Source: Helopsaltes ochotensis
Taxonomy: Eukaryota; Chordata; Aves; Passeriformes; Locustellidae
Direction: 5' to 3'
Assembly (NCBI GenBank): GCA_013400155.1
Contig: VXBM01001211.1
Location: 67,162 to 131,161, forward strand
DNA length: 64,000 nucleotides
Positions 38,873-50,460 of the stretch are shown in pieces; the stretch's first letter is position 1, and each line of letters begins with the position of its first letter. Position numbers and translations under genes: made by a program. The notes below the pieces were generated by a model, which ran no database searches, was not told the DNA's origin, and saw nothing but the letters and a program-made list of their open reading frames with translations.

Positions 38873-39482
38873 NNNNNNNNNNNNNNNNNNNNNNNNNNNN
38901 NNNNNNNNNNNNNNNNNNNNNNNNNNNNNNNNNNNNNNNNNNNNNNNNNNNNNNNNNNNNNNNNNNNNNNNNNNNNNNNNNNNNNNNNNNNNNNNNNNNN
39001 NNNNNNNNNNNNNNNNNNNNNNNNNNNNNNNNNNNNNNNNNNNNNNNNNNNNNNNNNNNNNNNNNNNNNNNNNNNNNNNNNNNNNNNNNNNNNNNNNNNN
39101 NNNNNNNNNNNNNNNNNNNNNNNNNNNNNNNNNNNNNNNNNNNNNNNNNNNNNNNNNNNNNNNNNNNNNNNNNNNNNNNNNNNNNNNNNNNNNNNNNNNN
39201 NNNNNNNNNNNNNNNNNNNNNNNNNNNNNNNNNNNNNNNNNNNNNNNNNNNNNNNNNNNNNNNNNNNNNNNNNNNNNNNNNNNNNNNNNNNNNNNNNNNN
39301 NNNNNNNNNNNNNNNNNNNNNNNNNNNNNNNNNNNNNNNNNNNNNNNNNNNNNNNNNNNNNNNNNNNNNNNNNNNNNNNNNNNNNNNNNNNNNNNNNNNN
39401 NNNNNNNNNNNNNNNNNNNNNNNNNNNNNNNNNNNNNNNNNNNNNNNNNNNNNNNNNNNNNNNNNNNNNNNNNNNNNNNNNN
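38873..39482. other. Assembly gap (610 N)
   Basis: Unsequenced bases. Open frames that span it on either strand are artefacts of reading N as coding. Its true length is unknown. Confidence 1.
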
Positions 39483-42400
39483 TTCTTCTTTTAAAGAAGT
39501 TCATACAAAACACAAACTTATAGTGTAATTTTATGATTCAGGTTCTACTGTGAGCCACAAGAGATAACAAAGAAAAAAAAAGCACAAGTATTGAAACTCC
39601 TTATCAGATATCTTCCCTTCCAAGGGGATGCTTTTGATAGAAGGTTCATATAAATCCAATGCTTTGAACAAACAGTGCTGTGCAGCAGGCAAAGCCAAAA
39701 GGTCATAGTTAGAGAAGAAACAGAAACCAATTAAGAGGGTTAATTGACAAGATGCTACGGTTGTCATGCAAAACAGTGGTTGGAGAGGTGGAAACTTCTT
39801 TCTCTGAGCTGCTATTTACATGACACTGTAGTGAAAAATCTTATATTGTATCCCATACACTCAGTGCAAGTCCTATGAGAGATGTTGAAGTGCAGTGGGT
39901 CAAGCCCTGGGTAGAAAGGCCAAGTGTTTTTATGGGGTTTCTTTGGTAGTAATGACCCCATCCACAATATAGAATAAGGCTCACTCTTTGATGGTAACAA
40001 ATCAGGAGAATTCGATGAACAATGTTCAAGTTGCATTTCTAAACAAATGCAAAACATTTGAAATCAAATTAGAAGATATGGCTACCCTTCTAAGCATACA
40101 TAATGCCTGGGAGTAAAAATAAATATTTGGTAAAACTGGCAATAATTATAATGGTGTAGTTTAGATTACTTTTTAGGACAGAAATTTTTACATAATAAGA
40201 CTCTTTCACGGTATTTGTGACATCTGATGGTTGGAGCTGTGGTGGAAATACATTTATGTTGGTCAGTGGTCTGAAGATTTAGTGTATCCCTTTTCTGTTC
40301 TAACCAAAACAGCAGGGTAAATGGCTAGAGAAATGTAAAAACCAATTTGTCAAAAGAAGAGACATCTTCTCCCCTTCTACAGATTCAAAGGGGTTTCTTT
40401 AACCAGGAGGACCCCAGAGATGTAAAGTCTTAATTTATGCACAACTGATTTGTAAATAACATCATCCTGCAGATGGAATACTTGATCTTGAAAGAAAAGA
40501 CACTTAACAGAAAGATCCTCCCTTTCACATTGCCAACCATCACTTAGTTGAAATATCAGTAAAGTTAAGTATGCTTTAAATAATTTATAGAGATACCATT
40601 ACTTTGGTCCCTATTTATTTGGGAAACACAAATAAGCAGGCAGGTGAAACAGGAACACAATTTCCACACACAAAAAATGAAGAATTCCTCTGGAGTCATT
40701 CAAAAAATAAGGCAGGTGAGCCAGTACTAAGTTCTGCATGTCCATCCTCAGCTGCTAGCAGGATGTGAGTTAAAACTACTGTGACTGTGATAGTGAGCTT
40801 AAGGATAACATTACCAAAAGGACTCAAGTATCATTAAAAATAACAACTGTATGATATTGTAAGCATGGAATTGATGTAATGTTAGACACCTAACAGAAAT
40901 CCAGTTGTAGACTGTCATTTATGACTTTCTCTATTCAATGTAGAGAGTGAAAAATCCCTGCAAGATAATTAATTGGAGCTTAAAATGCCTGCCTTAGATT
41001 GGTCCTATGTTTTATTTTTTGAGAGGGACTATTTGTTTCAGTGACAACAGAAAACACTGAACAACTAGCTTAGATTGGATGTGGCCTAAGTTGCGTTTCA
41101 TGTGATTAAAATTAGGGAAAAGGAATTGAAATCAGGAGTCTAAGGAGATGTAGGACTCTGCTGAGCAGTCAATTCTAAAATTGACCTACAGTCTCTAGGT
41201 CATTTGGGAAACAAGTTGCCTTTTTACTGACCATCTGAATCTCAGCTGTACATAAAAGGAGGGTAAAATATTTTTAAAAAATCCCTTACATCAAAATAAA
41301 ACCATAGAGACTTTTTTTGGGAATTAGACTCAACTTTCCTTATTTTTTCTTTTGTGAGTTACTATTAAAATAAGGCAAGCTTTGAGAAGACCTAACTGGT
41401 TGAAAAGATGTTCAACACATGCACAAAATGAAAACTCTTTGACCATCCTTGTCTATTACAAATATAAACACAGAGATAGAGACGATTCACTTAAATTCCT
41501 TCAACTTGACTGGAAATATCTTGACACATTTCACTGGGGAGGGTATAAGTTACACAGCTCTTAAAAAGTAAGTTTAAAAAAAAGACACAGCAATGACTGT
41601 GGACTGAAGATTTATTAGAAAGATTCCCTAACCATCTCTTGGAAGTAAAATTTCCATTCTGTGCAAACTCAGTGAGAAATTGCTTTCTTGACATGGTACT
41701 CATTTATCTCCCCTCACTCGGTGTTCTTTGAGGTCTCCTTTTGCATCATTTGTTTGGTAGTATGAGGCCGATTTAAACATTTTTACATTTGTGCTCTTGC
41801 CAGAGACCACAGTGATTTAGTGAATCAGGAATGCATCATTCATGTTTGTTTCCTCTTTTCACCGCATATGATTTTAAGGAGAAATAAAAGGCAAGAGTGA
41901 GCCAAGGGTACAACTCGCTGCATTAAGTGCTGCTTAGGCAGGGCCCTTCCCATTGATGGATCAGCTATGAGAATTTGAGCTTGACTTAGTAATATTTAAC
42001 ATATACATTTTTATTTGTAATCAGGAAAGAATGCTTTTTTTGTGGCATATTTACCTGTGATATTTTGTTCTCAACATACAGCGTGTAATACATTGTTGGA
42101 CTTTCATGTAAGCAAAGCTCTAAGTATCCATCACTGTATATACAGAAGCATGAACCAATCTGAACAGACAAATACTTCTGTATATCACTAACAGTATTTT
42201 TAGGTCAGTAGTCTAATATTAATATTTTAAATAATTACCCCGAGAAATTGGCAAAAATCTTGTCAAGATTATGTTTTGCACTAATTTCCAAGATCCCCCT
42301 TACACTCTTACAAAAACATAGTTTGTGATTGCAATTTCAGAACATATTCCATCAGCTCTTAGACTTCACAGATGAGAATCAGGGCTTCCTATGCCTTTCT

Positions 42401-43010
42401 CTATCTGGTGAACTGAGAATCAGTTAGTTTTGTTCTCTTTGGACCTTTCTGAACAAAAATTTAAATTCAAAATCTTATTTTTTCTAAGCGGTCATAAAAT
42501 ATTTAATTTCAGTATCCAGGCAGATTTTTTGTCTTGGTTGTTGTGGCAAAAACCCTCAGATGTGGTAGGAAGATTGTGGTGCTTCTTGCTAACATCAGTT
42601 GTATGCTAATCTTCTTCAAAGGTGATGATCTTATGATTTCTCTAACCTATGTCCATTGGTTCTTAAACTTTCTGCTTTAGCTAATGGAATATGCTTCAAC
42701 AATGAACATAAACAACAACTGTTTTCAAATTCATGTGAATACTTGACATCAAAGATAGGTGACTGTATCCTATAGGTGTCTGTACCTGAACAATAGGTGG
42801 CAGCTGGGACATTTTGGTGGTGAGAAATGAGACACATTCTCCTGGGTATAAATAAACCAGCCAGAGAGCCAGATTTAAACATAGAGTGGTGCACTGTAGT
42901 TGCTAATAACAATTTTAAGAGACAGTGAATACAAAATCCCTGCATCACTATCTGTACAATTAAAATTAAGAGATCTATACTGCAGATCCCAGAAGATGTG
43001 ATTTAAATAC

Positions 43011-43133
43011 CTAAAATGGAAGCAACCTCCCAGCGCTTTGGAGGGGTCTGTGGAGGCAATGGATCAACATGATAGACATCAGGAAACCTGCAGACCATGC
43101 CATCCTGTGGGCGTGTGTTGGCAAATATTTTCC
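43011..43133 (-). other. Exon-like open frame of unknown identity in the large intron
   Basis: On the minus strand a 54-codon stop-to-stop frame (43006-43167) includes a 123-nt segment bounded by an ATTGCAG acceptor and a TTAG|GTATTT donor. Its phase is the same (1) at both ends. The peptide runs GKIFANTRPQDGMVCRFPD, then VYHVDPLPPQTPPKRWEVAS. Composition is more protein-like (Pro, Asp, Arg, Trp) and GC content higher than the surrounding intron. I do not recognise it. The phase does not fit insertion between the flanking POU6F2 exons, which are joined at phase 0. It may be chance, a retroelement remnant or an exon of an unannotated transcript. Confidence 0.25.
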
Positions 43134-44426
43134 CTGCAATTCTACTAACCTCAATTCTCTGGAACTTCTAATTACTTTACTCTGATCTCTTGTGCAAAGC
43201 TATCAATAGTACCAGTCATAGTACCTACTAGCAGTGAAAGGGTAGATTGTTAACATCCAATATATTTTAACTCTCAATCTGCAATCATTCAAGAGTACTT
43301 GCACTTTTTGTGGGAAATTGAGCCCCTAGAAAAATACAGGTCCAGTTTTATTTCTCATATATTAATATGGGAATTAAATTAATAGAATGCGGACAATTAT
43401 GGCCTGTGTACAGTCATGATTACACACATTAAAATTATACTTGAGACAGATCTGAGCTAAAACAGAGCAGCACATTGTCTTCCATGCCAAGATGAGAAGG
43501 TTTAGTTTATTTTAATTTATCACCAGACTAAAGAGTCAAATGACCCCAAAGACAGAAGCAAGACTCAAGAGGTAATTAAAATATTTATAATCTCATTTTC
43601 CTGTGGGTACTTGCATCTCTTCTGAGGAGATGAGCACAAACTTCCAGGTAAGCATACATGCATGCATACTTGTGTTCACATAAGTGGGAAGCAATTCAGT
43701 TGAAAAGAAAGTCGATATCTGCTCTATTTGAAATGTTTTAGGATTTTGTCAGAATATGGCAATTATACAGAGGGTGAGGGAAATGGATTTGTTGAGATTT
43801 CTCAAAGCCTGACAGAAGGTTCACAAAGTTTGCATATAGATACATACAGAAGACCATTTTTCCAGACTGGCCATAGGATGCCTAAAGGAGTACTGTGCTA
43901 TGTCTGAAATGGGACAAAAGACTTATGTTTAACTGAATCCCAGATACACAGTAAGGCAAAGAACTATTGTCAGGAAAAGAAAATGGTAGAGACAGGGGAA
44001 GCAGAACAGAAACTAGAGAGTTGAATACCTTGGGGTGTCTGAGGATGTGTCACTGACATTGGCACCAGACACCTGTTCATCCATACTCTTGTTTCCATAT
44101 GGGTTTATGCTTCCACTTATGGAAGAAACCAGAAGAGCAAAACCAGAACAAATGAGAGCAAATTAAGGCTAATAAGAAGAACTGAGAAGGAAAGAAGGAA
44201 ATTTTAGCATGGCAAATGGTGCCAATTCCCTCTTGAAACTAATACACTGCATGAGTCTGACATCATGTTTTTTCTTTGAGTTTGTCTATTTGTGCTATCA
44301 AATAAGACACAGCTAAATGAACTGCCCTCAAAGAAGGGAGTGGATTAGGCCTCTGGAGATGATGATTAACAAGTTAAACTTCTTTTCAGTTGAGCTGCAG
44401 TGACCTATTTATACAATTTCTTTCTT

Positions 44427-44440
44427 GCTAGCTAGCTAGC
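44427..44440. repeat. GCTA tandem palindrome
   Basis: GCTAGCTAGCTAGC is a short self-complementary tandem repeat, about 3.5 units of GCTA. It is likely variable in length. Confidence 0.85.
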
Positions 44441-45065
44441 TTTTTTTAATATTACAAGGTGTACCTGGCCTCTCTCATCTCTCTCTAAACTGTCTCCCTG
44501 ATGTCCTGATCATTCTCTGATCTATCTCTCTATCTGCTGGGTGAATGCTAATATGACATATCCAACCTCTAAAACAAACCATTTATTTTGAAACTTGGCT
44601 ATGCCAGAGCATTTGATGCATCAAACATGAAAATGAATGTATATTTGGATATTGGGTACATCATGTCTTGATATTAAATCATCCCCTGAAAACAGGATTG
44701 ATTTTTAAACTGGCAGGGTATATGTATTGCTTCCTTGAATCTCTAGCATGAAGCTAGACATGAGGGGAGTCTAGCAAAGGTTCTCTATGAAGCAGAAACA
44801 GAGTTGCTCAAGGGCTATGAGTGTTTTCTTTATATTAATAAATCCATCTTTGAGCTTAAGGAAAGAGATTCTGTCATTCTTTTCCATTATTATGTGGCAA
44901 TAATACATTAGTCTTCTATGAGAGATACTTACCCTAGAGATAATATTTAATTAATGTGTGAAGAAGGAAGTTTAGGTGAAAAAGATACTTTTAAAATCAT
45001 ATATATTTAATAGATTGGCATAGATATTTCAAAGTCCTTTTTTTTTTCCTTTTGATATCTGGGCC

Positions 45066-46637
45066 ATTTGCATACATACACACTGAAGCCTACTACTGTC
45101 AGCATCTGAAAAAAAATGACAAACTGAAATATACTTTGGGAAAAATAGATCAAGTGTCCATGCATGGTTAGGTGATTTTTTTCTGCTTGAACTTTACCTG
45201 TCACTGATCACAGTTTCACATACAGAAGAAGGAATAACACAATTCTTTGCAATAATCTAGATGCAAATCAGAAGGCAGAGAATACTTCCTCTTACAGGAC
45301 AATTCCAGCTCATTGTGCTATTTGGAAGCTTGTGGATTTGCATGCAGAAGTTATGGGTCTGCATCTGGCTGGTTATTACTATGAATGCTGCATGACTATA
45401 TTTCAGTTGTTGGCTTACTACCAAATGAGACAATCAAGTATTTCTGCAATATTCTCCTCATTATGTGAACACTACTTGGGGAAGACATATTTTTTAACTT
45501 TTAAATTCTTCAGAAGATATTGATAAAATATCTGTACTCCTCATCCTTTCAGATTTCAAACAAATACTGACTGCACAGCAAACATGGAGTACCAAATCTT
45601 TTCTCACCTGTATCTCTAAGACATACACATACAAATGTCAAGACTGCAGCATAATAAGAAAGACAATGGCCTTCATTTATGCATGAAGACTTGTAACTTT
45701 CAAGAATTTCAAAACCTCACCAAAACAGCAGGAAGGCTCTATCAGTGAATCAAGGACCAAAAATATTTATCATTTTGCATTAAATTACACTTTTGATCTG
45801 GCTTCTTTTCCCCTTTGCCCCATTTTGGTTTTGTTTATTCTGATTATCAGTGCCAATTGAGCAGATCGTAAAATTCTGACACAAGGATAAAGCATGTACT
45901 ACATACAAAATAAGTTATATAAAATCTAAATAAGACTAAGCAACATGTTACAAAAAGAACTATGATCTGAGTTTTTTCAGAAATGATGAGGCACATTTAG
46001 AAAGAAAACTCAAATTCTCAGACTTGGTCCACTATTGCCTCTGCTTTCCTACAGCCTCTCAATAATCCACCCTGCATAAGAAGAAGTCCAAAATAAGAAT
46101 AGTCTTAGATTCCACTCTGATGCAAATCTCATATAGGAGAATTTCCATCATCTCTGTTCAGACAATGATGTGGCCTCAAATTTTTCTCAACTTTGTCAAC
46201 TCCTGAAGTAATGTAACATTTCTAAGCACTTCCACTTTTGGAAACATCAGTAACATAGAAAGCCCTTTTCTTGGTACCATTTACATGCATCAACTCTGTC
46301 CACTGCTTTGCTTATGTAATCTTTAAGAGTTTTAATGTACTTAGGAAAAACTTCAGTCTTTGCCTTCAAGTTCTTCTGTGGTCTGCTTCCGAGGAATCTA
46401 AATGTCTAGCTAAAGCTTGGGGATGAAATCTATAATTACCAAATTCAGTCTTCCAGGATAACAATAGTCAAACCTTCTCTGTGCACAACAAAGTTTGCTC
46501 TAAGGGGAAGGTCAAGGACTTGGAATGGATTCCAACAGCAATGAAGGAACATTCCTGTGTTTATTATTTTTGTCTTCACCACATTCTGATGCAAAAGCTA
46601 ACACATTACTTGTTTTCGGCCTTTCTCTGATGCAAAT
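45066..46637. promoter_or_regulatory. Cluster of five perfect octamer motifs
   Basis: ATGCAAAT or its complement occurs at 45066-45073, 45261-45268, 45336-45343, 46120-46127 and 46630-46637. By composition I would expect about 0.1 in this length. The octamer is the classic site for POU-domain proteins of class 2 and some others. Whether POU6F2 itself binds it is uncertain, since family members often prefer TAAT-type sites. A regulatory role is inference. Confidence 0.35.
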
Positions 46638-48580
46638 ATAATCTATGCATCTCTAAAAAAACCCTTCATAAAGATTATAAAATCTAAATAAAACCAAAAC
46701 TTTAAAAATAATAATAAAAAAATTCCTAACCAAGACAGACAAAGCCAAATGTCCTTATCAAACATGTAATGCACTATTCTACAGGTTTTTGCTGAGAGGA
46801 AGACCAATTTGTGACTATCATTAGTCATGTTTCTTAATACTTTACTGGAAGGTGATAAGACATGATGATAAGGAGAGCAGTGTAAGAACCTCTGTAGAAC
46901 AGAAAGATTTCATTGACTGTGATGTATGTCACCAGAGATAACAACGAAAATTTTCATGCTTATAACCATCTCATGATGCTAAGATGAACCGATTATAGGA
47001 ATGGTAGGTTCTTTTTTTATTGGTTAGCTTTCATGAAAACGGTATTAAGATTGAACTAGTAGTAAGTTTGGTTTTCTCCTCCATGCAAAAGTAATTAGGA
47101 AGGCAATGACAAAAGGACAGTTATGTCCAGTACTTCTGACTTGAAATAATTAATGTAGAATAGTAACATTTTCGAAATGCCTAAATGCTTCAGGCTTCTA
47201 AGGGTTTCTTCAAAGTATATTTACTCTATATAATACTAGTGTATAAGCAAGACCCCAGAGCTAATAACTAATGAACCAGATCCTGTGTCACCTTGTTGAG
47301 AAGCAGAATTAATTAGTCCAGCCATAACAACATACTACTGAGAGTTTTGGCTTCTTCAGTCTGTGCTAGTACAGCACAGAGACACGCACATATAAATGAA
47401 CTGTCTCTGGCAATTTGCTTGCAATGCTCTGTTACAGTGCATAGACATGCCTTCAAGCACTCAGACTTGTAACTCTGATTGAAGGAAACTCAGGCTTTTA
47501 CAGGTGTGAAAGTTGCTTTTGAAAATAAGACTTGGGCACCTCTGAAAAGATCTATGTCCAAGACACAGTACCTTAGGCAGAAATCCAGGCAAGAGGCTAC
47601 AATCTGAAGTGTGAAATTTAGTACCAAAAGTAAGATTTGTTGCAAGTTAGAGAAAAGAAATTTCAGTGGCTCTTCTGGATAGATGTGGATCATTTCCAAG
47701 CCTGATAGAAGTTTCATTAAATAATTATCCTTTCCATTTTTCAGTGATCATTGCCTAAAATAGACAAAAAAGGCTAGTCAGCTCTTGGTTTAAGTTAGAC
47801 TCCCTTTGCCTCAGTCCATTTCCACTTCATGAAACTACCAATTTGCATGACTGGAGAGCCTGGTCCACACATTTTTACATTTCTGCCACTGTAAATACAA
47901 CTGATATTAGAGAAACAGTACAGCAAAATAAAGACACAGTCAGCAAAAATATGTTAAAAGAATTATTTGTCTTTTGATTCAAATTCACATGGGAGGTAAT
48001 TAAACAAACACCCTCCTCCATGTATAGCTGTGGGGAGGGAAACCAATGAAAAAAAAATCTTCCCTTACAAATGACCTTTTCTGTTTTCACTTTTCTTCCT
48101 GCAAACAGAAAAACCGCATGTCTTCAGCACACTGAAACTTCGAGGGGGAAAATAGAGAGTCAGACTCCACCCAGCAGAAATTCAATACATTAGTACGAAG
48201 GTCTGTCAAAACAGATTCTCCTGGTAAAGGATTTTCCAAGGAATGTTCTTAAATGCTAGTATTATTAGACTGTTACAATCCCGCCCTCTAACATCTCTCT
48301 CAAAATGTGTCTCTTAATTTCTCAGGCTTCTAATGGAATATCCTTTATATGTGCCATTCTGATACCCCCAAACTCCAATTTCTATAGTTCTTAGCCCTAG
48401 GAAGACACTGTTAGCAGTCACTACTTAAACAATTATTGTTAAGAATTTTGTGAACATTTGGATGTTGTGAGGGCTAAAATATTAGTGGCTACCATATATT
48501 AAAGCTGCATAGCTGAAAGAGATATAGAAGTGATAACAAGAAAGAGAAAAGAAAATTAAGAGATGAGGACATTGAACATC

Positions 48581-48673
48581 TTTGTTAAGCATCAATTCTC
48601 AAATACAAGAGTTAATAAAATCATCAGCTAAAGAACTAGTAAATTAAAGAAATTGAAATCAAGTGCTTCCTTT
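48581..48673 (+). repeat. Left arm of 93-bp near-perfect inverted repeat
   Basis: This arm starts TTTGTTAAGCATCAATTCTC and ends AAGTGCTTCCTTT. Its reverse complement aligns without gaps to 49964-50056, with four mismatches in 93 nt by my hand alignment. Similarity stops abruptly at both ends. No matching target-site duplication was seen outside the arms. Confidence 0.93.
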
Positions 48674-49963
48674 AGAAGAACAGTATGAATTGCACATATC
48701 CAGGAGGACTCTAAGAGCCTTACACATTACAGGACTTTGAGCCTCCTAGAACTTCTGGAAGAATTAAAAAACCCCAAACAACAACAACAAAAGACCCAAG
48801 AATCAACATCCTCCTTTTAAGTGTATGAGGAGTCACAACTTGCTGTCCCAGTGTTAGCCCAAATTTTCTTGGCTAGTGTTGAAAAGAAAACTAGGTCACA
48901 TAGCAGTCTCCACACATTTCTTGGAGATGACTGTTAGTTCCACAGACTAACTGTGAACTTTAAATTGTGGATATTGAAAAGTTCTTACATCTGTGGTTCT
49001 GGAGAATTGGAAGTCTTACAAGCAACTTTCTGTATACATACCCATTTGCTCATCATACCATACTCCACCAGAAATAAAACAGAGGAAAAATTGTGGAATT
49101 GAACAAGACCAAGAGAAAAAAAGGCAAACCCTCTCCAAAACACCCCAAAAAAACAAAGCAGAAAAAACCCCAACAACAAGAAAAAAACCTCACCCAATGT
49201 ATTAATCCCTTTGGTTTTATCGATGCACAAAATAATACTATTGTCACTTAATATATAATGCAGGGATTTAACAGAAATGGTTTAAGTCTCTGTAAAGGTA
49301 CACATTTCAGTATTAGAATATCTTATTTCTATTTACCTGAAACAAAACTGAAACAAAAAGTTAATAACTAACTAATACAGGCTTTCCACTATTTTTTTCT
49401 CACCTGTTTAATTAAACTGCATTAAAATGTCCCTTAGATTTCAAAAGAGTATTTTCTTTTGGAATGGAGATAGCCCCAACTGAACATCATCAGAATAGAA
49501 AGAAAATGCTACAAACACGTTTTCCCACACCATTTTATAAGTACCTCACTCCCTTAATGAAGGTAATAGCCTTGTCTGTAGGAACAAAGAGGTCCTAGTA
49601 CTGTGGCCCATTGCATATTTTCCAGATGTGGTCTTGGCCACTTAAACTAAGACAAGACAGCTGCTCTGCTTAGAATCATAAACTTAGTTTGCAAATAACT
49701 ATTCTCACTTCAGAAAAAAAAAGTTACAGAAAACAGTGAAAATGATAGTACCCACATGTAGACATGTAATAGTTGGAAAGACAGAAATTTCCTTTACCAT
49801 AAAAGATGCTTTAGCACTTTCCAAGCCAGTCCACAAGGAGGACAATGTTATTTTTAAAATCCTATCCCTGTTGTTATTGTACATGACATATTACATTGTA
49901 CTGTACAGTGTGTGGTGATGAGAAATTCCCTGCTTATTTAATTGTGATCCTTCAATGAATTTG

Positions 49964-50056
49964 AAAGGGAGCACTTTATTTCCATTTCTTTAATTTACTA
50001 GTTCTTTAGCTGATGATTTTATTAACTCTTGTATTTGAGAACTGATGCTTAACAAA
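49964..50056 (-). repeat. Right arm of 93-bp near-perfect inverted repeat
   Basis: This arm starts AAAGGGAGCACTTTATTTCC and ends TGATGCTTAACAAA. It is 89/93 identical to the reverse complement of 48581-48673 and separated from it by 1290 nt. It runs directly into the candidate conserved element at about 50057. Confidence 0.93.
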
Positions 50057-50460
50057 AAAAGGGGAAGAAAAAAAGGCCCTTGGCAGTATTGTGAAGGCCT
50101 GGAACTGAATAATGCACTTTAATAATGAGGACTAGAGCTATGGCTTTTGCTGATGGCTGTGACCGGCTCTGTGACCTGATTATGTCGCAGAGTGTCAGCA
50201 GCTGAGACACTACAAAAGGGAGCGCATCCCATCAAATCTATCTCCATTGTAATCACTCGCACTGCTGAGAGGCTTGTTAGGAGCAGGGAATCCATCAGGC
50301 CTCATTAGCACCGTTTACCATCAAGAAGCTCAAAGAGCAAATGTGTACCCTCTCATCAGAATAATGAGAACCAAAGTACTCCTATTATCTAATTGGATCA
50401 ACAATGCCTCTCTCCCTATTTAGTTTCCTGAGCTACTTGTGGACTACAACACTCAAAAAT
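50057..50460. promoter_or_regulatory. Candidate conserved non-coding element (enhancer-like)
   Basis: This is a balanced-composition block with several CpGs (for example in ACCGG, GTCGCA, AGCGCA, CTCGCA and ACCGTT) inside a CpG-poor AT-rich intron. It has homeodomain-type cores (TAATGAG twice, CTAATTGG, ATTAGC), a CAGCTG E-box, SOX-like CATTGT/ACAATG and nuclear-receptor-like TGACC half sites. It has no coding frame and no repeat signature. Conservation is inferred from composition only. Confidence 0.4.

Noticed and set aside
38618..39523. Open frames of 301 and 242 codons spanning the gap
   Set aside because: Most of their length is N. They are not real sequence.
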